From assembly GCF_014062345.1 (NCBI RefSeq), contig NZ_JACGLS010000001.1:744001-808000 (forward strand): DNA of 64,000 nucleotides. The letters are read 5' to 3'. Numbering within the stretch: the first letter of the stretch is position 1; each line of letters starts with the position of its first letter. This DNA comes from Tenacibaculum pelagium. Its GTDB lineage: Bacteria; Bacteroidota; Bacteroidia; Flavobacteriales; Flavobacteriaceae. The position numbers and the translations under genes are program-made. Below, one piece after another: positions 8,434 to 17,593 of the stretch. Below the pieces are notes generated by a model. That model made no database searches, was not told where the DNA came from, and saw only the letters and a program-made list of their open reading frames with translations.

Positions 8434-9769
8434 CCTCATCAAAATCCAAGCCACCATAATTACCAGAACTCATTAATAACAGAGCTGTTTCTTTTAAGTT
8501 CTCACTAAACAGAAACTCTTTAAACTCATTCGGATTAGTAAAAATAATTAAATCATCTCTTTCAAAAGCGTTTGCTATTTGTTGCTCAGTAACCTCTTCT
8601 AATTGTTTTATTTTTACAGCATGCGGAGAATAAAAAACCACTGCTTTATCGGCATTATCTAAAGCTCCTTTATACTCAGCTAAAAATTCTGCATTTAAAC
8701 TAGAATAGGTGTGCAATTCTAAACTAGCCAATACAGTTCTATTTGAGTATTGTTTTTTAACTGCTGTAGTCGTTGCTTTTACTTTACTTGGACTATGCGC
8801 AAAATCTTTAAAAACAACAGTAGAATTATTCTCAGCTATCTTTTCTAAACGCTTACTTGCTCCTTTAAAACTAGCAATTGCTTCATAAAACTCATCTTCA
8901 TCAATTCCCATGTGCTGACAAATCCATTTTGCTCCTGCCAAGTTTTGTAGATTATGATCTCCAAAAATTTCTAACGGCATATCTCCATCAGAAGTTTCTA
9001 AGTAAGTTATTCCGTTATCTATAGTGTAACTTGGTGTTTTATATGGATATTTTTTTATCGGATGGTTTGAACTCTCAACAACCTCTTTTAAAACAGTATC
9101 TTCTTCACTATAAACCATAATCCCTCCGTTAGTCAAAGAATCATTAAATATTTTAAACTGCTCTACATAATTTTCAAAAGTTGGAAATACATTGACATGA
9201 TCCCAAGCAATTCCACTTAATAAAGCAATATTAGGTTTATATAAATGAAATTTCGGACGCATATCTATAGGTGAACTTAAATACTCATCTCCTTCTAAAA
9301 CAATAAATTCATTTTCGTTGGTTAAATGCACCATAGTTTCAAAACCATCTAATTGTGCTCCCACCATATAATCTACTTCTCTATCATGATAATTTAACAC
9401 ATGTAATATCATTGAAGTTATGGTTGTTTTTCCATGAGAACCTCCAATAACAACACGAGTTTTATCTTTCGATTGTTCGTACAAAAACTCAGGATAGGAA
9501 TATATTTTCAACCCTAACTCTTGTGCCTTCAATAATTCTGGATTATCCTTCTTAGCATGCATTCCTAAAATTATAGCATCTAAATCAGTTGTGATTTTTT
9601 CAGAAAACCATCCAAATTCTTCTGGTAATAATCCTCTTTTAGCTAATCGAGATTTTGACGGATCGTGAATCGTATCATCGCTTCCAGTTATTTGGTATCC
9701 TTTTTGTTGTAAGGCAATTGCTAGGTTATGCATTGCGCTTCCGCCGATGGCTATAAAGTGAATTTTCAT
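8417..9769 (-). CDS. mpl: UDP-N-acetylmuramate:tripeptide ligase Mpl (Mur ligase family)
   Basis: 450 residues. The N-terminal nucleotide-binding strand is HFIAIGGSAMHNLA, the TGSDD turn follows, and the ATP P-loop is GGSHGKTT near 108-115. LEGDEYLSS and SGIAWDHVNVFPTFENY are the Mur-ligase central motifs. DFAHSPSKV is typical of Mpl/MurC C-terminal domains. The protein recycles the murein tripeptide L-Ala-gamma-D-Glu-meso-DAP onto UDP-MurNAc in the cytoplasm. MurC is the main alternative, but the length and the DFAHSPSKVKAT segment favour Mpl. A -7 box TATTTTTG lies upstream on the minus strand (9795-9802). Confidence 0.88.
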   Translation of the reverse strand: MKIHFIAIGGSAMHNLAIALQQKGYQITGSDDTIHDPSKSRLAKRGLLPEEFGWFSEKITTDLDAIILGMHAKKDNPELLKAQELGLKIYSYPEFLYEQSKDKTRVVIGGSHGKTTITSMILHVLNYHDREVDYMVGAQLDGFETMVHLTNENEFIVLEGDEYLSSPIDMRPKFHLYKPNIALLSGIAWDHVNVFPTFENYVEQFKIFNDSLTNGGIMVYSEEDTVLKEVVESSNHPIKKYPYKTPSYTIDNGITYLETSDGDMPLEIFGDHNLQNLAGAKWICQHMGIDEDEFYEAIASFKGASKRLEKIAENNSTVVFKDFAHSPSKVKATTTAVKKQYSNRTVLASLELHTYSSLNAEFLAEYKGALDNADKAVVFYSPHAVKIKQLEEVTEQQIANAFERDDLIIFTNPNEFKEFLFSENLKETALLLMSSGNYGGLDFDEVKALI

Positions 9770-9794
9770 GTTTTATTATCTATGATATAAAAAT

Positions 9795-9802
9795 CAAAAA
9801 TA
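9795..9802 (-). promoter_or_regulatory. -7 promoter element of mpl
   Basis: On the minus strand this reads TATTTTTG, fitting TAnnTTTG, about 25 bases upstream of the mpl ATG. There is no matching -33 TTG. Confidence 0.35.
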
Positions 9803-9947
9803 CAAAACCAAGCTATAATTTAAGTATCTTTAAATCGAAACTCATTGAAAAGTTATGTTCACTCACTCAAATTCTAGTTTTACAAACTTTTAATTGCTAT
9901 TCGTGAAGTTATTTAAGTGATTTGAACATCGAAAAATGAACATAGTT

Positions 9948-12900
9948 ATGAAAAAACTGACATCAATATTGCTAATGATATTATTTTCAACCTTATTAAA
10001 CGCACAAGAAAACTATAAAGGTTTGTGGGGTCAAGTTCAAAAGTTTGAAGCTGAGAACCTCCCAAAATCAGCTTTAAAAGTTGTAAACACAATTTATGAG
10101 AAAGCTGAAAAAAGCAACAATTCTCCTCAGATTATAAAATCACTACTTCACAAGAGTAAATTCTCTTTGACTTTAGAGGAAAATGCGCAACTTAAAATCA
10201 TCAATCAATTTAAAGAACAGATTGATAAAAATTCATTTCCAACAAAAAATATCTTAGAAAATATTTTGGCCAATTTATACTGGCAATATTTTAATCAAAA
10301 TAGGTGGAAATTTTACCAGCGAACAAATACCGCTGAAAAAGTTGACGAAAATGATTTTAGAACTTGGGATTTAGACACCCTATTTGCAGAAATTCATAAA
10401 CACTACCAAAAGTCATTAGAAAACGGATTATTACTACAACGAACTAATATTGATAAATTCGAAGAAATTTTACACACAGTAAAAGGTTCTAAAAAGTATC
10501 GCCCTACTCTATTTGATTTTTTAGCACATAATGCATTAAAATTTTATAAAACTACCGAAACTAATATTACAAAACCTACATATCAATTTAAGATTGACAA
10601 TCCAGATTTGATTAGTACTGCTAAAGTTTTTTCAAGATTAAATTTATCAACTAAAGATAATCTTTCATTACAATTTAACACGTTAAAAATTTATCAAGAA
10701 TTAATCAATTTTCATCTGAAAAACAACAATTTTGATGCTTTAGCTAGTGTAGATTTAGAACGATTACTTTTTGTAAATCAACATGGAACTTTCACTGACA
10801 AAGAACAATTGTTTCTTCAAACTTTAAAAGCTTCTGAAAAGAAATATAAAAACAATGAAGTTTCTGGTTTATACCTTTATGAAACTGCAAAAATTTATCA
10901 TCAACAAGCAAATAGTAATTATCGAGATAAAAATATAGAACATCGTTTTAAAAACAAAGATGCTCTTGCTATTTGTAATCAAGTAACGGAAAAGTTTCCA
11001 AAAAGCTTGGGTGCTAAAAAGTGTGAGCTACTTAAACAACAAATAACTCACAAAACTCTTTCTGTTGTATCTGAAAAATTTATCCCTATCGATAGTTCGT
11101 CTCGTTTACTAATAACTTATAATAATATTGATGAATTATTTTTTACCACTTATAAAATAAATAGAGAACAACTAGAAGAACTAAATAAACTTAGAGCAGA
11201 AGAAGAGCGTATCCGTTTTATCAATCAACTTGAAATAGTAACAACTTGGAAAAATAAACTAAGAAACGAATTTGATTACAAATCACATACCACTGAGGTT
11301 ATAGTTCCTAAACTAAATCAAGGAAACTACCTAATAGTAGCACACGAAAACAATAATATAAATACAACAGGTTTATATGCTACTGCTAATATTCAGGTAA
11401 CAAATCTTGCATTGATTGAAAGCAATAATAACAATATCAAAACATATCAAGTTGTTAGTAGAAACAATGGTAAACCTATTAAAAATGCAAAATTATTAAT
11501 AGAAAATAGGCAACGTAGATATGGTAAAACCATCAGAAAAGAATTAATAACTGATGCAAATGGTTTTGCTACTTTTAAAAGTAATCACACCTATTACAAC
11601 GTATTTATAACTGTTACTACAAAACAGGATAAAGCTATTTTTGGTGATTATTATTTATACAAACATGAAAAACAAATTGCTGAAGAGAATAAAGATGAAA
11701 CCATTATAAAACCTTTTATTTTTACTGATAGAAGTATTTATCGCCCAGGTCAAACGGTTTATTTTAAAGCGATTTTTATTCAGAAAAAAGGAGAACATTC
11801 TAAACCTTTTACAGATGAACATGTTCAAGTTTCATTAGAAGATGTAAACGGGCAAGAAGTAAAAAAGCTTGATTTAAAACTAAATGATTATGGCTCAGCT
11901 TCAGGAGAATTTATCTTACCAAATAATGGTTTAACTGGTGAGTACACTTTCTCTATTGATGAAAGTAAAAAATCAACAAGTAAATTCTATACCACTTCTA
12001 ATTGGGATTTTGAACGTGATGATTATATCACTTCTATTTCTGTAGAAGAATATAAACGTCCTAAATTTAAAACTGAGTTTAAACCTATTACTAAAACCTA
12101 TAAACTTAACGATAGTATTAACATAAACGGTTTTGCAAAAGCTTTTTCGGGCACTAATATTACCGATGCTAAAGTAGTTTACCGTGTTCATAGAAAAGTA
12201 CAATATCCGAGTTGGTGGTATTGGCGTAGACCAGGATCTTCTTCTGAAGCACAAGAAATCATTCATGGAGTAGCTAATACAGGCGACTCAGGTAATTTTT
12301 CTATAAAATTTAAAGCAATTCCTGATAAAAGTGTACCTAAGGATAGTTCACCTATTTTTAATTATGAAATTACAGCAGACGTAACCGATATTAACGGAGA
12401 AACTCGTAGTGCAACAACTCTCGTAAAAATAGGATATCATGCTTTAATCGCTTCTTTAAAGATTCCTAATATTATAAATGTAAAAGATAGTTCACAAAAA
12501 ATTGAAATCACTACTAAAAACTTAAATGGTGAATTTGCGTCTGCAAAAGGAACTATTAAAATTTACAAATTACAAGCTCCTAAAAACCCATTACGAAACA
12601 GACCTTGGAGTACGCCCGATTATCAGGATATTTCTGAAGCTGAGTTTAGAAAATTATTTCCTCATGATTCTTATACAAAAGATCAAGAAAATATAACCGA
12701 TTGGAAAAAAGATAAACTTGTTTTTGAAAAGTCTTTTGATACGCAAAAGTCTAAAGAAATCATTTTGAATGATTTCAAAAAATGGAATTCAGGAAAATAC
12801 ATTGCTATCCTAGACACAGAAGATCGATTTAATCAACAAGTAACTGATAAAGCTATATTTTCAGTTACCAACGATTCAAATCAAACAGTTGCTGATAACC

Positions 12901-15900
12901 AATTATTCTTTTACAAAACCAATAAACCAACTTATAGAGTCGATGAAAATGTTTGTTTACAAGTAGGTTCAGCTTCAAAAGATGTAACTATTGTGTTGCA
13001 AACCGAAAAGAATCATAAAATTGTAAAAACACAATTAATCCATTTAAACAATAAAATAAAAGAGATAGAAATTCCAGTAATTAAAGAAGATATTGGTGGA
13101 TTTGCTATCAAATATTACTTTGTTAATTACAATTCCTACAACAGTGGAATTATAAACATTGCTGTACCGAACCTTCAAGAACTTATTTCTATTGAAACTA
13201 ATACGTTTAGAGACAAATTACAACCAGGAGCCGATGAAACTTGGAGTTTCACTATTAAAAACGACAAGAATAATAAAGTTTCTGCTGAAGTTTTAACCAG
13301 TATGTATGATGCTTCTTTAGATGAATTTAAACCTCATAACTGGCAATTTAATCCAATTACAACGGCAACCTATTATTCTTATGGTAGTAATGCTAATGCG
13401 CATCAAAGTTTTGGGAATGAAAATTTCAGATTTTATAACAATAAGTACATTGACTTTAATTATCAACAACAACAATATGACCAATTAAACTGGTTTGGAT
13501 TACATTTTGGTAACAGTAGAAACCTTAGATTTAAAAGTAGAGTTGCAATTATGAGTGCTCCTCGTAACACAACTGTTGAAGCTACAGAAAGTGAATCTAT
13601 TAACGAAGAATCTAATTCATTAGATGAAGTTGTCGTAACAGGATTTTCATCTGATACTTCATCTAAAAAAGAATTAGAAAAAATATCTTTAGATGGAATC
13701 CAAATTCGTAAAAACCTACAAGAAACCGCTTTCTTTTATCCAAATTTAAAAACCGATAAAAATGAGAATGTTACTTTCAGCTTTACAACTCCAGAAGCTT
13801 TAACTAAATGGAAATTGCAATTATTAGCCTATACCAAAGAATTACAATCGGCAACTAAAACTTTAACAGCTGTTACTCAAAAAGAGTTAATGGTTACACC
13901 GAATGCTCCTCGATTTTTAAGAGAAGGTGATAAAATCACGTTGAGTTCTAAAATATCAAACTTATCTGATAAAGATTTATCTGGTATTACTCAATTAATT
14001 TTAACGGATGCTATTACTGGTAAAGAAGTTAACTTGTTTGATAATTCAGTAAAAAACCAATCATTTACTGTTAACAAAAACGGAAACACAAATGTTTCTT
14101 GGAACTTATCAATTCATGACAATGTTCAAACTGTTCAATATAAAATCATAGCAAAGGCTGGTGATTTTTCTGATGGAGAACAAAATGTATTACCTGTTTT
14201 ATCTAACAGAATGTTGGTTACCGAAACTTTACCAATGTGGGTGCGTTCAGATCAAACTAAAACATTTTCTTTAAATAAACTGAAAAACAATACCTCATCT
14301 ACTTTAAAAAATCATAAGTTAACATTAGAGCTCACCTCAAATCCTGCTTGGTACGCTGTACAAGCTTTACCATATTTAATGGAGTATCCGTATGAATGTA
14401 GTGAGCAAACCTTTGCTCGTTATTATGCAAATAAACTAGCAAGTCATATTGCGAATTCAAATCCAAGAATTCAAGAAGTATTTAATCAATGGAAATCGAG
14501 TGATGCATTGTTATCGAATTTAGAAAAAAATCAAGACCTAAAATCCTTAATTATTCAAGAAACTCCTTGGTTACGTGATGCTCAATCAGAAACTGAGCAA
14601 AAAAAACGCATCGCTTTATTGTTCGATTTAAATAAAATGAAGAATGAGCAAGAAAGATCTATTAATAAACTACAAAACATGCAAATGTCTAACGGAGGTT
14701 TTCCTTGGTTTAAAGGAGGAGATTATCCGAATAGATATATTACGCAACATATTGTTAGTGGATTTGGGCATTTAAAACAATTAGGCATAAGCGATTTTAA
14801 CAGCAATACAAAAAGAATGCTACTAGATGCTATCCAGTTTTTAGATATTGAAATTGAAGAGCAATACCTTAATTTATTAAAAAGAGCTGACGAGATTAAA
14901 GCTAAAAATGGTAATAAGAAGTATGAAGCTTATTTAAAACAGAATCATTTAAATTATTTTATAATTCAGTATTTATATACACGTAGTTTTTACAATGATT
15001 TTTCAATAGATCCTAAAATTAAAAACATTGTAGAATATTACACAAATCAAACCTCTAAATATTGGAATGATTATAATCTATCTGCTAAAGCACAAATCGC
15101 ATTGATACATTTTAGAGCAGGTAATAAAACTATTTCTAATAAAATACTTGCTTCCTTAAAAGAGAATAGTATCAGTTCTGAAGAATTAGGAATGTATTGG
15201 AAATCGAATAAACCAAGTTGGTATTGGTATCAATCTCCTATCGAAACACAGGCTTTATTAATTGAAGCTTTTTCAGAAATTGAAAATGACACTAAAACAA
15301 TTGACAACCTTAAAATATGGTTACTTAAAAATAAGCAAACCAATCGTTGGCAAACAACCAAAGCTACTACCGAAGCTGTTTATGCTTTACTGTTAAAAGG
15401 GAGTGATTGGATTTCTATAACTGATATGGTAGATGTAACTATTGGCAATAAAGCTATCAACCCATCAAAAATGGAAGATGTAAAAGTTGAAGCCGGCACC
15501 GGTTATTTTAAAACTTCTTGGAATAGCAATGAAATTGCTAACGAAATGGCAGAAGTGACTATTTCTAAAAAAGGAAAAGGAATTGCTTGGGGCGGATTAT
15601 ATTGGCAATATTTTGAAGATTTAGATAAAATAACCTCAGCTGAAACTCCACTAAAACTTAAAAAGAAACTATTTTTAAAAGTAAATTCAGATACTGGTAA
15701 ACAACTAAAAGAAATCACACAAAACACAATATTGAAAGTAGGTGATTTAATCACTGTTAGAATAGAATTACGTTCTGATAGAGACATGGAATTTATCCAT
15801 ATGAAAGATATGCGTGCTAGTGGCGTTGAACCTATAAATGTACTATCTCAATACAAATGGCAAGATGGTTTAGGTTACTATGAAAGCACTAAAGATGCAG

Positions 15901-16067
15901 CAACAAATTTATTTTTCGATCGTTTACCTAAAGGAGTATATGTTTTCGAATACGATGTTAGAGCAAACAATGCTGGTGATTTTAGTAATGGCATAACAAC
16001 GATACAAAGTATGTATGCTCCAGAATTCTCAAGCCATAGTAAAGGAACAAAAATACAAGTTGAATAA
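9948..16067 (+). CDS. Alpha-2-macroglobulin family protein, very large, exported
   Basis: 2039 residues from ATG 9948, chosen because the Sec signal peptide MKKLTSILLMILFSTLLNAQ begins there rather than four codons earlier. An N-terminal helical region (about 20-480) is followed by macroglobulin beta domains (KPFIFTDRSIYRPGQTVYFKA is the MG signature near 590), the A2M bait/complement-like region, and the alpha-alpha toroid domain. CSEQ near residue 1484 matches the CxEQ internal thioester. Within the bait-side region LDEVVVTGF (about 1225) resembles a TonB-receptor plug entry. The family traps proteases in the periplasm or at the cell surface. The upstream gap shows no clear promoter. Confidence 0.92.
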   Translation: MKKLTSILLMILFSTLLNAQENYKGLWGQVQKFEAENLPKSALKVVNTIYEKAEKSNNSPQIIKSLLHKSKFSLTLEENAQLKIINQFKEQIDKNSFPTKNILENILANLYWQYFNQNRWKFYQRTNTAEKVDENDFRTWDLDTLFAEIHKHYQKSLENGLLLQRTNIDKFEEILHTVKGSKKYRPTLFDFLAHNALKFYKTTETNITKPTYQFKIDNPDLISTAKVFSRLNLSTKDNLSLQFNTLKIYQELINFHLKNNNFDALASVDLERLLFVNQHGTFTDKEQLFLQTLKASEKKYKNNEVSGLYLYETAKIYHQQANSNYRDKNIEHRFKNKDALAICNQVTEKFPKSLGAKKCELLKQQITHKTLSVVSEKFIPIDSSSRLLITYNNIDELFFTTYKINREQLEELNKLRAEEERIRFINQLEIVTTWKNKLRNEFDYKSHTTEVIVPKLNQGNYLIVAHENNNINTTGLYATANIQVTNLALIESNNNNIKTYQVVSRNNGKPIKNAKLLIENRQRRYGKTIRKELITDANGFATFKSNHTYYNVFITVTTKQDKAIFGDYYLYKHEKQIAEENKDETIIKPFIFTDRSIYRPGQTVYFKAIFIQKKGEHSKPFTDEHVQVSLEDVNGQEVKKLDLKLNDYGSASGEFILPNNGLTGEYTFSIDESKKSTSKFYTTSNWDFERDDYITSISVEEYKRPKFKTEFKPITKTYKLNDSININGFAKAFSGTNITDAKVVYRVHRKVQYPSWWYWRRPGSSSEAQEIIHGVANTGDSGNFSIKFKAIPDKSVPKDSSPIFNYEITADVTDINGETRSATTLVKIGYHALIASLKIPNIINVKDSSQKIEITTKNLNGEFASAKGTIKIYKLQAPKNPLRNRPWSTPDYQDISEAEFRKLFPHDSYTKDQENITDWKKDKLVFEKSFDTQKSKEIILNDFKKWNSGKYIAILDTEDRFNQQVTDKAIFSVTNDSNQTVADNQLFFYKTNKPTYRVDENVCLQVGSASKDVTIVLQTEKNHKIVKTQLIHLNNKIKEIEIPVIKEDIGGFAIKYYFVNYNSYNSGIINIAVPNLQELISIETNTFRDKLQPGADETWSFTIKNDKNNKVSAEVLTSMYDASLDEFKPHNWQFNPITTATYYSYGSNANAHQSFGNENFRFYNNKYIDFNYQQQQYDQLNWFGLHFGNSRNLRFKSRVAIMSAPRNTTVEATESESINEESNSLDEVVVTGFSSDTSSKKELEKISLDGIQIRKNLQETAFFYPNLKTDKNENVTFSFTTPEALTKWKLQLLAYTKELQSATKTLTAVTQKELMVTPNAPRFLREGDKITLSSKISNLSDKDLSGITQLILTDAITGKEVNLFDNSVKNQSFTVNKNGNTNVSWNLSIHDNVQTVQYKIIAKAGDFSDGEQNVLPVLSNRMLVTETLPMWVRSDQTKTFSLNKLKNNTSSTLKNHKLTLELTSNPAWYAVQALPYLMEYPYECSEQTFARYYANKLASHIANSNPRIQEVFNQWKSSDALLSNLEKNQDLKSLIIQETPWLRDAQSETEQKKRIALLFDLNKMKNEQERSINKLQNMQMSNGGFPWFKGGDYPNRYITQHIVSGFGHLKQLGISDFNSNTKRMLLDAIQFLDIEIEEQYLNLLKRADEIKAKNGNKKYEAYLKQNHLNYFIIQYLYTRSFYNDFSIDPKIKNIVEYYTNQTSKYWNDYNLSAKAQIALIHFRAGNKTISNKILASLKENSISSEELGMYWKSNKPSWYWYQSPIETQALLIEAFSEIENDTKTIDNLKIWLLKNKQTNRWQTTKATTEAVYALLLKGSDWISITDMVDVTIGNKAINPSKMEDVKVEAGTGYFKTSWNSNEIANEMAEVTISKKGKGIAWGGLYWQYFEDLDKITSAETPLKLKKKLFLKVNSDTGKQLKEITQNTILKVGDLITVRIELRSDRDMEFIHMKDMRASGVEPINVLSQYKWQDGLGYYESTKDAATNLFFDRLPKGVYVFEYDVRANNAGDFSNGITTIQSMYAPEFSSHSKGTKIQVE

Positions 16068-16110
16068 AATTTATATATTAGTACAAACAAAAAACACAAA
16101 ATCAAAAATT

Positions 16111-16590
16111 ATGAAAAAAACATTTTTAATTATCGGTTTAATCATAGCTGGAGTATTCTCGGCAAATGCTCAAGACATTTCTAAAAATGCTATTGGACTT
16201 CGTTTAGGAGACAATGATGGGTTTGGAGCTGAAATATCTTACCAACATGCTTTAGGTGATAATAACAGATTAGAAATTGATTTAGGATTAAGAAATGGAA
16301 AGAATTTTGACGGTTTCAAAGCCACAGGATTATACCAATGGGTATGGCAATTAGAAAATAGGTTTAATTGGTACGCTGGTGCTGGTGGTGGAGTTGGTCA
16401 CTGGAGCTTTGACAACTCTTTAAATTTAGACTCTGAAACTGTACTTTTTGCTGCTGGTGTAGTTGGTATTGAATATAATTTTGATATTCCTTTAATGATT
16501 TCTTTAGACTATAGACCAGAAATTGGATTTAGTGGTTTTTATGACGGATTTCAATCTGATTTTGGTTTAGGACTTCGCTATCAATTCTAA
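16111..16590 (+). CDS. Small outer-membrane beta-barrel-like protein
   Basis: 159 residues from ATG 16111; the longer frame runs into the A2M gene, while a clean signal peptide (MKKTFLIIGLIIAGVFSANAQ) starts here. The mature part alternates aromatic and glycine residues as in eight-stranded OmpW/OprF-like barrels and ends in the C-terminal Phe (LGLRYQF) recognised by the BAM complex. There are 43 bases between it and the A2M stop, so co-transcription is possible. The family is not identified more closely. Confidence 0.8.
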   Translation: MKKTFLIIGLIIAGVFSANAQDISKNAIGLRLGDNDGFGAEISYQHALGDNNRLEIDLGLRNGKNFDGFKATGLYQWVWQLENRFNWYAGAGGGVGHWSFDNSLNLDSETVLFAAGVVGIEYNFDIPLMISLDYRPEIGFSGFYDGFQSDFGLGLRYQF

Positions 16591-16612
16591 AACTTGTAAC
16601 TATAATAAAGTA

Positions 16613-16640
16613 AAAACCTCCAATTATTTGGAGGTTTTCT
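16613..16640. terminator. Bidirectional terminator
   Basis: An 11-bp stem AAAACCTCCAA / TTGGAGGTTTT with a 4-base loop, T-rich on both sides, between the convergent barrel and TfoX-like genes. The stop codon of the minus-strand gene lies in the loop. Confidence 0.85.
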
Positions 16641-16974
16641 TTTTACTAGCTTTTGCTAAAGGGTTATAATCTAATGCTAATTGTAACCAATAGTGTAAAT
16701 CTTCATCTAAATCGGTTGCTTCTTCAGTTAAAAAAACAAAACCTTTCATTGGTCTTCCTGTAAAATTCATTTTCTTGCACCCTTTCTTTAATAATGAGTC
16801 CTCATAAATATCTGGATTTATTCTTGCCATTATTTCATCTCTGTTCACTCCAACACACATTTTATCATCTATCATAAAACATAATCCTCCAAACATTTTC
16901 TTTTCATAAAACACCACATGTTTCTCTTTAAAATACTGCACTATTCTATCTGATAAAAACTCATTATACGCCAT
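16624..16974 (-). CDS. TfoX N-terminal domain protein
   Basis: 116 residues. KKMFGGLCFMIDDKMCVGV and MNFTGRPMKGFVFL are the hallmarks of the TfoX N-terminal domain (PF04993). The stand-alone domain is found in many bacteria and has no proven role; full TfoX regulates competence in Proteobacteria but that cannot be transferred. It has a Lys-rich tail. The start codon overlaps the stop of the upstream DUF4136 gene by one base, so they form a two-gene operon. Confidence 0.85.
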   Translation of the reverse strand: MAYNEFLSDRIVQYFKEKHVVFYEKKMFGGLCFMIDDKMCVGVNRDEIMARINPDIYEDSLLKKGCKKMNFTGRPMKGFVFLTEEATDLDEDLHYWLQLALDYNPLAKASKKKTSK

Positions 16975-17495
16975 TATTTCTTCTTATTAGGTGGAAATCC
17001 TTTTAATATCTCTATTATTACTTTCTTATAATGTGCTAATCTTTCTTCGGGTGTCGTTCTTTCTTTTATTTCACTATTAGCAATTCCATTCCAAATAAGA
17101 TTATTTGTTTTACTTTCAACAAAATCAACTGTTATTTCCTGATTAATTTTTCGGCTTCCAATCGGAATTCCTCCAGAAATACCAAAACCTACGTTTCCTC
17201 CACCACCAATTCCAACTCCAATAGTATTTCTTCTAATGGCTTCTCTATCTTTAGCTACAATATTTATGTAAAAATCAGGAGTATCTGACAATCTCATTCC
17301 TTTTTGTTGTAATCCTTCTGATAACTCATTTGTTATTCTTTTTACATCTAACTCATTTAAACCTTTCCCAACATCTTCAAAATAATTAAAGGTTTTATAA
17401 GTAGTAAAATCCATTTTACTGTCATAATCATATACCACTTTAGTTGAAGAACAACTCATCAGTACAAACAAGAAAAGAATCTTTAAATATTTCAT
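16974..17495 (-). CDS. DUF4136 lipoprotein
   Basis: 173 residues with a lipobox (LFVLMSC, Cys at about 15). The mature part begins SSTKVVYDYDSKMDFTTYKTFNYF, the standard DUF4136 opening, and has a glycine-rich middle (GVGIGGGGNVGFGISGG) and ends near TPEERLAHYKKVIIEILKGFPP. It is a lipid-anchored envelope protein of unknown role. A paralogue lies at 53123-53668 with the same opening motif. It is co-transcribed with the TfoX-domain gene. Confidence 0.87.
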   Translation of the reverse strand: MKYLKILFLFVLMSCSSTKVVYDYDSKMDFTTYKTFNYFEDVGKGLNELDVKRITNELSEGLQQKGMRLSDTPDFYINIVAKDREAIRRNTIGVGIGGGGNVGFGISGGIPIGSRKINQEITVDFVESKTNNLIWNGIANSEIKERTTPEERLAHYKKVIIEILKGFPPNKKK

Positions 17496-17540
17496 TTTTT
17501 AAATTTTTTTATAAGCAATCAAGAATCATACCCTATAAAA

Positions 17541-17572
17541 ATACAAAAAGCCTCGCGTAAACGAGGCTCTTA
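17541..17572 (-). terminator. Terminator of the S8 peptidase gene
   Basis: The hairpin AGCCTCG-N6-CGAGGCT is followed on the minus strand by TTTTTGTATTTTT, 22 bases past the protease stop. Confidence 0.85.
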
Positions 17573-17593
17573 AGGTTAGTTAGTTGATTTTTA

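Noticed and set aside
16015..16110. Extended start of the small barrel protein
   Set aside because: The extension overlaps the A2M coding end; a clean signal peptide begins at 16111.
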